A stretch of 64,000 nucleotides of DNA from Kitasatospora mediocidica KCTC 9733. Its GTDB lineage: Bacteria > Actinomycetota > Actinomycetes > Streptomycetales > Streptomycetaceae. Shown one piece after another: positions 41,508 to 51,988 of this stretch. The notes below the pieces were generated by a model. The model had not been told where the DNA came from and ran no database searches. It saw only the letters and a program-made list of their open reading frames with translations. The DNA lies in assembly GCF_000744225.1 (NCBI RefSeq), contig NZ_JQLN01000007.1, forward strand, positions 310,001 to 374,000, given 5' to 3'. The translations under genes and the position numbers were made by a program. Position 1 is the first letter of the stretch, and every line of letters begins with the position of its first letter.

Positions 41508-41540
41508 CCGGGGGCAGCCGCCCTGCGCGGCGGCCCCCGG
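41508..41540. terminator. imperfect terminator hairpin
   Basis: A GC-rich inverted repeat with arms near CCGGGGGC and GCCCCCGG lies just after the S9 peptidase stop, between convergent genes. One arm base is unpaired. Confidence 0.65.
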
Positions 41541-41572
41541 TCGGCTCGGACGACCGGGCGAAAGCGACCCGC

Positions 41573-42598
41573 TCAGGCGACCCGGCGCACCCGGTGGAAC
41601 ACGAAGGCGACGATCGCCGCGGCGAGGGCGAGCAGAACGCCGCTCTCGATGAGCTGGATCGGCCAGAAGTGCGAGACCGGGTGGTAGTAGCCGTACACCT
41701 CGCTCACCTGCCGGCAGCCCGGCTGGTTGATGCACGAGCCGTCGTTGGCGACCTTGCTGCCGTCGGCCAGGATCATGCCGTGGGAGACCAGCCAGGCGTC
41801 GGTCGGCTGCATGAACCCGTCGAAGTTCGGGCTGATCTGCTGCACCCCGTAGACCTGCGGATACAGGGACGGGCGCAGTAGGAACATCCCGAGCTCCAGC
41901 ACCGGCAGCAGCACCGCCGTGACGCCGATCGCGGGCAGCGTCCGCCGCATCAGCAACCCCACCAGGACCCCGACGGTCAGCCCGAACAGCGCCGTGGCAA
42001 CCGGCACGACGCCCAGCACGACGTAGGTCAGGCCCTGGAACGGCGGGTCGAAGGCGCCGAGTTCGGTGTGCACGTCGGTGTGCCAGAACCAACTGGCCAG
42101 CCCGGCCAGGGCCGCGGTGGCCAGCAGCACCAACGCCGCCGCCGTGCCGAGGCGCACCGCCAGCCAGCGGGTGCGGGACACCGACTGGGACCACAGCAGG
42201 CGATGGGTGCCGCGCTCGAACTCCTGGCTGAACAGCGGCACTCCGACGAACATGCCAATCAGCAGCGGGACGGCCGCGAGCAGGGGTTGCAGCCTGTCGG
42301 TGAAGTCACTCGCGCGCGCGGACACACCCTCCAGCAGCGGCCAGCAGCTCTCGCCGGTGTCGGTCGCGGTGCCCTGGCCCTGGCCGCAACCGGCTTGGCG
42401 GACCCGGGCGGTGGCCTCGACGACCGCGCTGTGCTCGAACCAGAGGAAGCAGCCCACCGCCGCCACGGCCGCCAGCAGGACCCAGACCAGCGCACGGTTC
42501 TGCCGCCAGGCCACCCAGGCCAGCCCGTGCAGCCGCTCACCGCGCAGCGACGTGCTGTTCGTGGTCGTCACCTGCTCGATCAGGGTGTCGACGCTCAT
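41573..42598 (-). CDS. ABC transporter permease (ABC-2 type)
   Basis: A 341-residue membrane protein with about six helices: ALVWVLLAAVAAVGCFLWF, LLAAVPLLIGMFVGVPLFS, AAALVLLATAALAGLASWF, LTYVVLGVVPVATALFGLTVGVLVGLLM, AIGVTAVLLPVLELGMFLL and GVLLALAAAIVAFVF. FSQEFERGTHRLLWSQSVSR is a typical ABC-2 cytoplasmic loop. An outer loop with two Cys (CINQPGCRQV) precedes the last helix. It overlaps the ATPase gene by four bases and is last in the GntR-ATPase-permease operon. The substrate is unknown; YtrA-type operons often respond to cell-envelope antibiotics. Confidence 0.9.
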   Translation of the reverse strand: MSVDTLIEQVTTTNSTSLRGERLHGLAWVAWRQNRALVWVLLAAVAAVGCFLWFEHSAVVEATARVRQAGCGQGQGTATDTGESCWPLLEGVSARASDFTDRLQPLLAAVPLLIGMFVGVPLFSQEFERGTHRLLWSQSVSRTRWLAVRLGTAAALVLLATAALAGLASWFWHTDVHTELGAFDPPFQGLTYVVLGVVPVATALFGLTVGVLVGLLMRRTLPAIGVTAVLLPVLELGMFLLRPSLYPQVYGVQQISPNFDGFMQPTDAWLVSHGMILADGSKVANDGSCINQPGCRQVSEVYGYYHPVSHFWPIQLIESGVLLALAAAIVAFVFHRVRRVA

Positions 42599-43524
42599 GC
42601 CGCCACCGCCGCGTCGTGTCCGGCGCGGGCGCTGTCGGTGAAGAGCGTGGGGGCCTGCGGCGAACGGAGGTAGCCGAGCAGCAGTTCCTCCAGCGTGGGC
42701 TCGGTGACCTCCCAGCCGCTGTCGATCATGCCCTCGGGGCGCAACAGCACGGTCAGTTGACGACCGGTCCGGCGGGACTCGACGACCGTGTGCCCGACCG
42801 TCGGGCCGGGCCCTCCGTCCCCCGGGTCGGCCCCCACCACCAGCCGGTGGGCCGCCAGGATCTCGTCCACCTCGCCGGCCAGCCGGATCCGGCCGGAGTC
42901 CACCAGCAGCAGGTGGTCGATGGTCCCGTCCAGCTCCGCCAGGATGTGCGAGGACATCAGCAGCGTGGTGCCGTTGGCCGCGGCCTCGGACATCAGGGTG
43001 CCCATCAGCTGGTGGCGGGCCAGCGGGTCCATGTCGGACATCGGCTCGTCCAGGATCAGCAGGCCGGGCCGCTTGCCCAGGGCCAGCGCCAGCGCGACCC
43101 GGGTGCGCTGGCCGCCGGAGAGGGTGCCGATCCGGGCGTCCGCCGGCAGGTCGCCCTGGTCGACGACCCGCTGTGCGGCGCTCTGGTTCCAGCCGGGGTT
43201 CAGCTCGCGGCCCAGGCGCAACGTCTCGGCGACGGTGAACCGCGGGTAGAGCGGCTTGTCCTGCGCGACGAAGGCGACCCGGGCGCGCTGCCCGGGGGCG
43301 TCCAGCGGACGGCCGAACACCGTGATGGCGCCCTCGGTGGGCTTCAACAGGTCGGCGGCCAGGGCGAGCAGGGTGCTCTTGCCCGCGCCGTTGGGGCCGA
43401 CCATCCCGCAGACCGCACCCGCCGGGATGCGGAAGCTGCAGTCGCGCAGGGCCCACCCGCGCCGGTAGCGCTTGCCAAGACCCAAGGCCTCCAGGGCGGT
43501 TGCGCCACCCGTCGGATCGTTCAT
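42595..43524 (-). CDS. ABC transporter ATP-binding protein
   Basis: A 309-residue ATPase. Walker A is GPNGAGKST, the signature LSGGQRTRVALALAL, Walker B LLILDEPMSD and the switch His is in LLMSSHILAEL. The C-terminal extension of about 80 residues (TVVESRRTGRQLTVLL ... LEELLLGYLRS) resembles other ABC-2 exporters. It overlaps both neighbours by four bases, giving tight coupling with the GntR regulator upstream and the permease downstream. Confidence 0.95.
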   Translation of the reverse strand: MNDPTGGATALEALGLGKRYRRGWALRDCSFRIPAGAVCGMVGPNGAGKSTLLALAADLLKPTEGAITVFGRPLDAPGQRARVAFVAQDKPLYPRFTVAETLRLGRELNPGWNQSAAQRVVDQGDLPADARIGTLSGGQRTRVALALALGKRPGLLILDEPMSDMDPLARHQLMGTLMSEAAANGTTLLMSSHILAELDGTIDHLLLVDSGRIRLAGEVDEILAAHRLVVGADPGDGGPGPTVGHTVVESRRTGRQLTVLLRPEGMIDSGWEVTEPTLEELLLGYLRSPQAPTLFTDSARAGHDAAVAA

Positions 43525-43943
43525 GACTTCCCCTCGGTCTCACGCTTCGTCGCGGCGACGCCGGTGACGAACCTCTGTTCCAGAACGGACGCCACCAGCG
43601 CGGCGACGTCCTCGTGCTCCAACCCCGCGAGCCGTGCCCGGTCCACCCAGGCGACCAGCTCCGCGCGCAGCGGCCCGTCCGCTCCCGCCTCGGCGCGCGC
43701 CAGCGAGCGCCGGACGAAGGTCCCCAGGCCCGGCCGCGGTTCGACCAGGCCCTCCCGATCGAGTTCGCGGTACGCCTTGAGCACGGTGTTGGGGTTGATG
43801 GCGGTCGCCTCGACCACCTCCCGGGCGGTCGGCAGCTTGTCCCCCGGCTGCAGCAGGCCCAGCCGCAGCGCCTGCTTCGTCTGGTGGACGATCTGCAGAT
43901 AGGTGGCGACGCCACTGCGCCGGTCGATGCGGTACTCGATCAT
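43521..43943 (-). CDS. GntR family regulator, YtrA subfamily
   Basis: A 140-residue regulator. The winged helix contains YLQIVHQTKQALRLGLLQPGDKLPTAREVVEATAINPNTVLKAYRELDREGLVEPRPGLGTFVRRS. The C-terminal part is short and has no sugar- or acid-binding domain, the mark of the YtrA subfamily. It is first in an operon with an ABC ATPase and permease, and a palindrome lies just upstream of its start. It is most likely an autorepressor relieved by an unknown signal. Confidence 0.93.
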   Translation of the reverse strand: MIEYRIDRRSGVATYLQIVHQTKQALRLGLLQPGDKLPTAREVVEATAINPNTVLKAYRELDREGLVEPRPGLGTFVRRSLARAEAGADGPLRAELVAWVDRARLAGLEHEDVAALVASVLEQRFVTGVAATKRETEGKS

Positions 43944-43953
43944 GTCCGCACCC

Positions 43954-43975
43954 TTTCACTAGTGTAGTAGTGAAA
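43954..43975. promoter_or_regulatory. YtrA-type operator TTTCACTA-N6-TAGTGAAA
   Basis: Perfect 8-bp arms (43954-43961 and 43968-43975) lie 11-32 bases upstream of the GntR start. Position and symmetry fit an autoregulatory site for the ABC operon. Confidence 0.75.
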
Positions 43976-44033
43976 CTCTCGCGCATGTCGGCAGCCAGGT
44001 CAATTCCTCCCGGTCACAGCCGTGCGGCGGTCC

Positions 44034-44225
44034 TCAGATCCCCGGCAGCGGGTCCTGCTCGCCGGCCACCACCCGCACCGCGTGCTCGGGACCCCGGCAC
44101 TCCTTGCCCAGCCGCAGCATCCGGGCCTCCGGATCGCGAAGAACCCGCCCGCACCGCCGGCAGCGCACCACGGCGGCGAGCGTGGCGGGGCCGGGCGGCA
44201 GCAGGGCGGGCTGTTCGGGCGTCAT
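44034..44225 (-). CDS. small DUF6011-like zinc-ribbon protein
   Basis: A 63-residue protein with VRCRRCGRVLRDPEARMLRLGKECRGPEH, a treble-clef-like CxxC ... C arrangement resembling DUF6011. It starts MTPEQPALLPPGPATL. It lies 11 bases before the alpha-galactosidase stop on the same strand. Function unknown; the zinc-binding role is inferred from the Cys pattern. Confidence 0.7.
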   Translation of the reverse strand: MTPEQPALLPPGPATLAAVVRCRRCGRVLRDPEARMLRLGKECRGPEHAVRVVAGEQDPLPGI

Positions 44226-44235
44226 CGTCGGTACG

Positions 44236-46014
44236 TTACCGGGTGCGGCGCACCGTGAGCAGACCCCCCTGCGGGACGTCGAGGGCGAGTTCGGTCTCGT
44301 CGCCGGCGCTGCCGGTGACCATCAGCATCGCGCCGGTGCAGTCCTGGACCGAGATCAGCAGCCGGCCTGGCTCCTGCCCGAAGCGCAGCCGGACCAGCGG
44401 GTCGGGGTCGGCGTTGGCCACCAGCAGCAGCTCCCACTCCCCGGTGACCGGGATCGTGACGGGCGCGTAGCGGCCGAAGGCCAGCCCGGCGCCGCGGCGC
44501 GCCTCCAGCAGCGGGTAGCCGAGCTCGGGGCGGTGCGGGCGGAATCCGCCGCGCTGCAGCAGGTCGATGTGCTCGCGGCCGACCGAGAGCCAGAAGCGCA
44601 GGGCCGCGAGTTGCTCGGGACTCTGCCGGGCGAGGTCGACGGAGACCTGCGGGGTGGCGAAGAGCACCGACTGCAGCAGTACCGCGATCTGCTCCGGGCT
44701 CTCCTGCGGATGCCAGGTCAGCGGGTCGGCGTGCACGGCCAGCGGACCGGCGGTGAGCCGCAGGTCCGTGCAGCGCACCCGGTTCTCCACCGCGTTGTGC
44801 GGGCAGTCGGTGGCACGCACCATCGTCGCGTACGGCCACAGCCCCGGGCCGACGTAGCCCTGCCGGTGCTCCACCAGCAGGTCGGGGCGGTCCGCACGCA
44901 ACCGGGCGTCCAGCTCGGCGAGCAGGCGGTGGACGCCGACGGCCACCGCCGACTGGTCCCGGGCGTACCGCGCGAAGGTGTCGATGAAGTCGATCTTGAG
45001 GCCGTCCACCCCGTACGCCTCGACGGCCGCGGCCAGCCGCTCGACCAGGTGCGCGCGCACCGGCGCGCTGCCCGGGTCGAGCACCGAGGTCTCCAGCTCG
45101 GGCAGGTGCGCCAGGGTGTGCCCGGCGAGCCGCTCGGCTGCCTCGCTGCGGTCCCCCGCGAACGGCAGCGAGTGCCACAACAAGTAGGCCAGGCCCAGCG
45201 ACTGGACGCGCTTGACGTGCGCGCCGAAGTCCGGGAACCCGCCGGGAGCGGGCTGCCAGTCACCGGCGGTGGCGTAGGAGCGGGAGACCTCGTCGGTCTG
45301 CCAGCCGTCGTCGACGATCAGCGCGGCGAAGCCCAGCGGCGCCGCCAGCGCGGCCAGCCGCTCGACGTCGGCCGCGGTCATGTCCAGGTGCAGCGCGTAC
45401 CAGGTGCAGAAGACCGGCAGGAACGCCGCGTCGGGCACCGCCACCGGCGCCACCAGGGCGGCCCACCAGGCGGCCGCGTCGGCCAGCGTCTCGGCAAAGT
45501 GACGCTGCGTCAGATCAAGGCGCAGCCGCAGGGGTTCACCCCCCGGGGTGAGCTCGTGCTCGACCCACCAGACGAACTCCCCGCTCTCCTCCACCGCGCC
45601 CTCGCCGATGGTGACCGGCAGCACCGTCTCACCGACCGCGAAGGTGCACAGGGCCGCGTCCCCGGTGGCGATCAGGCTGCCGACCGGGGCGCCGCTGGGC
45701 AGCGAGGCGGTGCGCGGGGTGTTCCAGGACGGCGGAAGCCAGCGGGTGCCGGTGGCCGGGGTCCACAGTGCGGTGGCGCCGGTGCAGGGCAGCCGCCACT
45801 CCACCCGGATCCGCACCGGGCCCGCGTCGTCGGGCCGTTCGGCGCCGGCCTCGACCAGCAGGATCCGGTCGGCGCCGGAGACCGCCGCCACCAGGGCGGC
45901 CGCGCCGATCGCGGTCACCCGCAGCGCGAGCCCGGGGACGTTCGTGTCGATCTCGCGGACGGTCTCGGTACGGCCGGTGGCCGGAGCGCAGCCGTCCCAG
46001 CTCAGAGGGGACAT
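44236..46014 (-). CDS. alpha-galactosidase-like glycoside hydrolase (GH36-type)
   Basis: A 592-residue enzyme without a signal peptide. The beta-sandwich N-terminal half (to about residue 250) is followed by a TIM barrel: PVFCTWYALHLDMTAADVERLAALAAPLGFAALIVDDGWQT, LGLAYLLWHSLPFAGD, YGVDGLKIDFIDTF (nucleophile Asp in KIDF) and LLVEHRQGYVGPGLW with ATMVRATDCPHN (acid/base Asp in RATD). It is similar to GH36 alpha-galactosidases, though galactoside specificity is inferred. GGAAAGG precedes the ATG. It follows the oligopeptide operon's terminator on the same strand. Confidence 0.8.
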   Translation of the reverse strand: MSPLSWDGCAPATGRTETVREIDTNVPGLALRVTAIGAAALVAAVSGADRILLVEAGAERPDDAGPVRIRVEWRLPCTGATALWTPATGTRWLPPSWNTPRTASLPSGAPVGSLIATGDAALCTFAVGETVLPVTIGEGAVEESGEFVWWVEHELTPGGEPLRLRLDLTQRHFAETLADAAAWWAALVAPVAVPDAAFLPVFCTWYALHLDMTAADVERLAALAAPLGFAALIVDDGWQTDEVSRSYATAGDWQPAPGGFPDFGAHVKRVQSLGLAYLLWHSLPFAGDRSEAAERLAGHTLAHLPELETSVLDPGSAPVRAHLVERLAAAVEAYGVDGLKIDFIDTFARYARDQSAVAVGVHRLLAELDARLRADRPDLLVEHRQGYVGPGLWPYATMVRATDCPHNAVENRVRCTDLRLTAGPLAVHADPLTWHPQESPEQIAVLLQSVLFATPQVSVDLARQSPEQLAALRFWLSVGREHIDLLQRGGFRPHRPELGYPLLEARRGAGLAFGRYAPVTIPVTGEWELLLVANADPDPLVRLRFGQEPGRLLISVQDCTGAMLMVTGSAGDETELALDVPQGGLLTVRRTR

Positions 46015-46044
46015 CGTGAGGCCTTTCCGAAGAAAACGATGGTG

Positions 46045-46095
46045 CCCGGCCGGGCGCGGCCCCTCCGTATGGAGTCCCCGCTGCGCCCGGCCGGG
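46045..46095 (-). terminator. terminator of the oligopeptide ABC operon
   Basis: A 13-bp perfect stem (46045-46057 with 46083-46095) encloses a 25-base loop that can form a smaller CTCC/GGAG hairpin. It lies 30 bases after the last ABC gene. Confidence 0.75.
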
Positions 46096-46124
46096 TGTTT
46101 GTGGGTCGGTGATCCGACGGGTGG

Positions 46125-47119
<995 letters not shown>

Positions 47120-47123
<4 letters not shown>

Positions 47124-48106
47124 GTCGTTTCCTCCGAGCGGACGCAGGCGTTGCGGTGGCCGTCGGCCAGCAGCCGCAACGGCGGGCGGGCCGCGGTGCA
47201 GAGTTCCCGCTGCCCGGTGTCGGCCGCCGCGTACACCGGACAGCGGGGGTGGAAGACGCAGCCGGCCGGCGGGGCCAGCAGCGAGGGCGGGTTGCCGGGG
47301 ATGGCGTGCAGCGGCTCGCCGTCGGCCGCGTCCAGCCGGGGCAGCGACTCCAGCAGGCCGCGGGTGTAGGGGTGCCGCGGCGCGGTGAACAGCCGTTCCG
47401 CGCCTGCCTGTTCGACGGCCGCGCCGCCGTACATCACCAGCACCTCGTCGGCGACCCGGGCGATCACGCCCAGGTCGTGGGTGATCACGATGATGCCCAG
47501 GCCCCGCTCGTCCTTCAGCCGCATCAGCAGGTCGAGCACCTGCGCCTGGACGGTGACGTCCAGCGCGGTGGTCGGCTCATCGGCGATGATCAGGTCCGGC
47601 TCGCAGGAGAGCGCCAGCGCGATCATCGCCCGTTGCCGCATGCCGCCGGAGAACTGGTGCGGGTACTCCCCCGCCCGGCGGGCGGGTTCGGGGATCCCGA
47701 CGTCGCCGAGCACCTCGACGGCGCGCGCCCAGGACTCCTTGCGGCTGCTGCCGTGGTGCTCGCGGTGCGCCTCGGCGATCTGGTCGCCGATGGTGAAATA
47801 CGGGTGCAGCGCGGTGAGCGCGTCCTGGAACACCATCGCCATCCGCCGGCCGCGCAGTCGGCGCACCGTCTCGTCCGGGGCGCCGATCAGCTCGGTGCCC
47901 TCGAAGCGGACCGATCCGGTCACCTTCGCACCCCGGTGCAGACCCATCACGGCCAGCGAGGTGACGGACTTACCGGAGCCGGACTCGCCGACGATGCCCA
48001 GCGTCTGGCCGCGTGCGACCGCGAAGTCGATGCCCTTGACGGCCTGCACGATGCCCTCGGCGGTGGTGAACTCCACGGCGAGATCGTTGACTTCGAGCAG
48101 CGTCAC
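47120..48106 (-). CDS. oppD: oligopeptide ABC transporter ATP-binding protein (OppD-like)
   Basis: A 328-residue ATPase starting at GTG 48106, overlapping the permease stop (GTGA). Walker A GESGSGKS, signature FSGGMRQRAMIALAL, Walker B LIIADEPTTALD and switch His (VITHDLGVI) are intact. The tail has PAGCVFHPRCPVYAA with conserved Cys. It heterodimerises with the OppF-like protein. An extended frame upstream of 48106 belongs to the permease gene in another frame. Confidence 0.93.
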
Positions 48107-49092
48107 GACACCCTCGCTCTCGGGTCGATCCAGGCGTAGACGAGGTCCACGACCAGGTTGGACGTGATGATGAAGAAGGAGGCGAGCAGGGTGATGCCCA
48201 TCACCACCGGCTGGTCGGACTTGGCCAGCGAGTCGGCGAAGAGCTTGCCGACGCCCGGCAGGCCGAACAGCGACTCGGTGATCAGCGCTCCGGCGAGCAG
48301 GCCGCCCAGGTCCATCCCGAGCATGGTGGCGATCGGTGTCAGCGCCGGGCGCAGCCCGTGCCGGCCCACCACCCGGCGCTCGCGCAGGCCCTTGGCCCGG
48401 GCGGTGCGCACATACGGCTCGGCCAGCGTCTCGATCACCGAACTGCGCGTCATCCGGGCGTAGATCGCCGCGAAGGTGAGCGCCAGGGTGGTCCACGGCA
48501 GCAGCAGGTTCTGCACCCAGCCGAACGGGTCGTCGGTGAAGGCGACATAGCGCGGATAGGGCATCAGGCCGAGCACCACGACCACCACGTAGAGCAGGAT
48601 CATCGCGGTGAAGTACACCGGCAGCGCGGCCACGCCGATGGTGGCGACCATCACGGTGCGGTCGATCCAGGTGTTCTTGCGCAGGGCCGAGAGCACCCCG
48701 GCGGCCAGGCCGAGCAGCAGCCAGATCACCGCCGCACCGATCGCCAGAGAGGCGCTGGTGGGCAGCCGGTCCATCATCAGGTCCCAGACCGGGCGCCCGC
48801 TCTGGAAGGAGTAGCCGAAGCACGGGAAGTGGCACTGCACGGCGTAGCTGCCGCTGCCCATCGTGCGGCCCGCGAAGATCGCCAGCACATAGCGTCCGAA
48901 CTGCACGATCAGCGGGGCGTTCAGGCCCATCTGCTGACGCACCTCGGCCACCCGGTCGGGCGGGCAGTCCTTGCCGCAGAACTGCACGGCCGGGTCGTTG
49001 GGCAACAGGTAGAAGATGCAGAAGGTGACCGCGCAGACCACCAGCAGGGTGACCGCGATGCCGAACAGGCGGCGGATCAGGAAACCGGTCAT
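48103..49092 (-). CDS. oppB: peptide ABC transporter permease (OppB-like)
   Basis: A 329-residue inner-membrane protein with six predicted helices (LFGIAVTLLVVCAVTFCIFYLL first). It has the large external loop after helix 1, with Cys residues (FCGKDCPPD) typical of actinobacterial OppB. The EAA-like loop TRSSVIETLAEPYVRTARAKGL contacts the ATPases. It overlaps OppC upstream and OppD downstream by four bases each. It forms the translocation path with OppC. Confidence 0.93.
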   Translation of the reverse strand: MTGFLIRRLFGIAVTLLVVCAVTFCIFYLLPNDPAVQFCGKDCPPDRVAEVRQQMGLNAPLIVQFGRYVLAIFAGRTMGSGSYAVQCHFPCFGYSFQSGRPVWDLMMDRLPTSASLAIGAAVIWLLLGLAAGVLSALRKNTWIDRTVMVATIGVAALPVYFTAMILLYVVVVVLGLMPYPRYVAFTDDPFGWVQNLLLPWTTLALTFAAIYARMTRSSVIETLAEPYVRTARAKGLRERRVVGRHGLRPALTPIATMLGMDLGGLLAGALITESLFGLPGVGKLFADSLAKSDQPVVMGITLLASFFIITSNLVVDLVYAWIDPRARVS

Positions 49093-50096
49093 CCGCGGCT
49101 GCCCTTCGGGTCCAGCGCGTCGCGCAGAGCGTCGCCGAGCAGGGTGAAGGCCAGCACCATCAGGAAGAGGCAGGAGCAGGGCAGCACGAAGAACATCGGG
49201 TCGACCTTGTAGTAGAGCGAGGAGTCGGCGATCATCTGGCCCCAGGACGGGGTGGGCGGGCGCACGCCGACGCCCAGGTAGGTCAGGCCCGCCTCGGCAC
49301 CGATCAGGCCGGGGATCGCCAGGGTGAGGTAGACGATGATCGTGCCGGTGAGGTTGGGCAGGATCTCGCTGAACAGGATCCGCGCGCTGGTGGTGCCGCT
49401 GGCGCGGGCCGCCTCCACGTACTCGCGGTGCTTGAGCGACATCGTCTGACCGCGGATCACCCGGGCGATGTAGGGCCAGGTGAACAGGCTCATCACCACG
49501 ATCAGCAGCAGCACCCGGTTGACGTTCTGGACCACCGAGAGCAGCGCCATCATGAAGATCAGGCTAGGGAAGGACATCATGACGTCCATGAAGCGGCTGA
49601 TCACGGTGTCGATCCGGCCGCCGAAGTAGCCGGACGTGATGCCCAGCAGCACGCCGATCACGGTGATCATCACCGCCGCGCTGAAGGCCACCGTCAGGCT
49701 GATCCGGGCGCCGTAGAGCAGCCGGGCGAAGATGTCGCGGCCGAGCATCGGCTCGACGCCCAGCCAGTGCTGCGGGCTCATCCCGCCCGCGCTGCCTCGC
49801 GGCAGGCCGCCCAGGTAGGGGTCGATGGCCCGCTTGTCCGTGGCGTCCGGGCCGGTGCCGCTGATCGCGGTGAGCACGGGGGCGAACACCGCGGCGAGCA
49901 CAAAGAAGGCGATGATGCCGGCACCGACCAGGGCGGCGCGCCGGCGGCGCAGCCGTTCCCAGGCCAACCGCCAGGGGGAGGCCGTCTGTTGGGCCTGCGG
50001 ATCGAGGGCGGGATCGGGTGCGGGAGCGGCTGCGCCGGGGTCGCCGGCCGCCGCACCCGCTCCCCCGGACAAGCCGGTGGAGAGCGGGGCGGTCAT
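49089..50096 (-). CDS. oppC: peptide ABC transporter permease (OppC-like)
   Basis: A 335-residue permease. A Pro/Ala-rich cytoplasmic N-terminus precedes helix 1 (AALVGAGIIAFFVLAAVFAPVL). The OppC N-terminal domain and the EAA loop (RGQTMSLKHREYVEAARASGT) are present. The C-terminal helices include FFVLPCSCLFLMVLAFTLLGDALRDALDPK, the family's characteristic end. It lies 16 bases after the binding-protein gene and overlaps OppB by four bases. Confidence 0.93.
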   Translation of the reverse strand: MTAPLSTGLSGGAGAAAGDPGAAAPAPDPALDPQAQQTASPWRLAWERLRRRRAALVGAGIIAFFVLAAVFAPVLTAISGTGPDATDKRAIDPYLGGLPRGSAGGMSPQHWLGVEPMLGRDIFARLLYGARISLTVAFSAAVMITVIGVLLGITSGYFGGRIDTVISRFMDVMMSFPSLIFMMALLSVVQNVNRVLLLIVVMSLFTWPYIARVIRGQTMSLKHREYVEAARASGTTSARILFSEILPNLTGTIIVYLTLAIPGLIGAEAGLTYLGVGVRPPTPSWGQMIADSSLYYKVDPMFFVLPCSCLFLMVLAFTLLGDALRDALDPKGSRG

Positions 50097-50112
50097 TCTC
50101 GCAACTCCCCTA

Positions 50113-51852
50113 CTACTTGGCGGACTTGAGGCCGATGGCGGCGAAGTCGAGCTGGCCGGACCAGACCGGGCTGGCGAACGCTCCGGCGATGTTGGAGCCG
50201 ACCAGCAGCGGCTTCTTCTGCCAGGTGAGCGGGACCGCGGGCGAGTCGTCCATGATCGTGCCGTCCAGCGCGAGGTAGGCGTCGTTGGCGGCCTTGAGGT
50301 CGCTCAGGCCCGCGATCCGGTCCAACTCGGTGTTGACCGCCGGGTCGTTGAACCGGGTGACGTCACCCTGGTTGCCGGTGTCGGTGACGGTGCGGCCGTC
50401 GAAGATCATCGGCAGGAAGGTGGCGGCCGACGGGTAGTCGGGGCACCAGCCGGCGATGGCCAGACCGGTCTGCTTGCTCTTGTCGCCGATCACCGAGTTG
50501 ACGGTGCTGGCGTCCACCGCGTTGATGGTGACGTTGATGCCGACGTTCTTCAGCGAGGCCTGGATCGCCTCGGCCTGCTGCTTGGCGCCGGTCGAGACGG
50601 TGATGTCGGTGGAGAAGCCGCCCGCGTAACCGGCGTCGGCGAGCAGCTGCTTGGCCTTGGCCTGGTCACCGGCGGCCGGGATCTTGAAGTGGTCGACCGC
50701 GGTACCAGCGGTCAGCGCCGGCGGCAGGTAGGTGGTGGCGATGTCGGCCAGCGCCGGACCACCCACCGCGGACTGGAAGGCCTCCTTGTCCACCGCGTAC
50801 TGCATCGCCAGGCGGAGCTTGGCGTTGTCGAAGGGCGGCTTCGAGGTGTTCATGTCGAGCATCGTGGTGCAGCCGGAGTTCTCGCTGACCAGGCGGGACT
50901 TGACGGCCGCGTTGGTGATCACGTCGGGCACCCGGGGCGGCGTGAGGTCGACATAGGAGATGGCGCTCTGGTCGTCGCCCTGATCGGCGATCAGGCGGTC
51001 GGCGATGCCCGCGCTGCCGAGCGACTGGTTCACCACGATCTTGTCCGGGTACGCCTTGCGGACCGGGTCGGTGCTCGCGTCCCAGAAGGTGTTGCGGACC
51101 AGCACCAGGCTCTTGCCCCGGTCATACGACTGGATCTTGTACGGACCCGAGGAGAACGGGTGGTTGCTGTAGTTGGCGCCGGTCTCCTTGCCGATCGGGA
51201 CCGGCGAGAAGGTCGGCAGCGTGACCGTGAAGCCGAACTCCGCCACCGAGCGCTTGAGGTGGAAGATGATGGTCTTGGCGTCCGGCACCTCGATGGCCTG
51301 CGGGCCCAGCCGCTGGCCCTTGAGCGGACCGGCATAGCCGGCCGGGGCGTTCAGGTACTGCTTGGCGTAGTCCGGCCCGCCGGGCAGGTCGGGGGAGAAC
51401 GAGCGCTCGACGTTGTACTTGATGTCGTCGGCGACGATCGGGGAGCCGTCCTCGTACTTGAGGCCGTCCTTGAGGTGGAAGGTCCAGGTCTTGTCGTTGT
51501 CACTCGGCTCACCGAGGTCGGTGGCCAGGTCCGGGACGATCTGAAGCCCCGCGGCGCCGGGAGCCGCCTTGAAGGTGGTCAGCGTGCGGTAGAGGGTCCG
51601 GATGCCGAAGTCCATCTCCGGCTCGACCCAGTTGCGGGTCGGGTCGAGCTGGGAGAAGTCCTGGTTGGAGAGGATGTTGAGGGTGCCGCCCTTGACCGGC
51701 GTACCACCGACGACGCCGTCCCCCTCGGTGGTGATGCCCTTGCCGTTGTCGGCGGGGTCGCTCCCGCTGCCGGTACTGGAACACGCCCCGAGAGTGAGGG
51801 TCAGTGTCGCTGCGATCGCCGCCGCGAGGGCGGCGCAGGTACGCCTGGTCAT
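50113..51852 (-). CDS. oppA: peptide ABC transporter substrate-binding lipoprotein (OppA-like)
   Basis: A 579-residue SBP family 5 protein. The lipobox LTLGAC puts the lipidated Cys at residue 24. Family features include GGTLNILSNQDFSQLDPTRNW, WTFHLKDGLKYEDGSPIVADDIKYNVERSF, FSSGPYKIQSYDRGKSLVLVRNTFWD and PPFDNAKLRLAMQYAVDKEAF. GCGGAG precedes the ATG at 51852. It is the first gene of the operon. A motif (51989-52001) in the divergent promoter region may control it. Binding of short peptides is inferred from the family. Confidence 0.93.
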   Translation of the reverse strand: MTRRTCAALAAAIAATLTLTLGACSSTGSGSDPADNGKGITTEGDGVVGGTPVKGGTLNILSNQDFSQLDPTRNWVEPEMDFGIRTLYRTLTTFKAAPGAAGLQIVPDLATDLGEPSDNDKTWTFHLKDGLKYEDGSPIVADDIKYNVERSFSPDLPGGPDYAKQYLNAPAGYAGPLKGQRLGPQAIEVPDAKTIIFHLKRSVAEFGFTVTLPTFSPVPIGKETGANYSNHPFSSGPYKIQSYDRGKSLVLVRNTFWDASTDPVRKAYPDKIVVNQSLGSAGIADRLIADQGDDQSAISYVDLTPPRVPDVITNAAVKSRLVSENSGCTTMLDMNTSKPPFDNAKLRLAMQYAVDKEAFQSAVGGPALADIATTYLPPALTAGTAVDHFKIPAAGDQAKAKQLLADAGYAGGFSTDITVSTGAKQQAEAIQASLKNVGINVTINAVDASTVNSVIGDKSKQTGLAIAGWCPDYPSAATFLPMIFDGRTVTDTGNQGDVTRFNDPAVNTELDRIAGLSDLKAANDAYLALDGTIMDDSPAVPLTWQKKPLLVGSNIAGAFASPVWSGQLDFAAIGLKSAK

Positions 51853-51988
51853 GTGCAACTCCGCTATGGGGGGACGGACTTGGGGCCCGTACTGCGGGGC
51901 GTGCGGCCCGCCCCGGGGCTGATCCGAGGCCACCGGCCGGGGGCTGCCAGGGTCTGGCACTCCGGAGGTGTGGCACGTAACATAGTAA

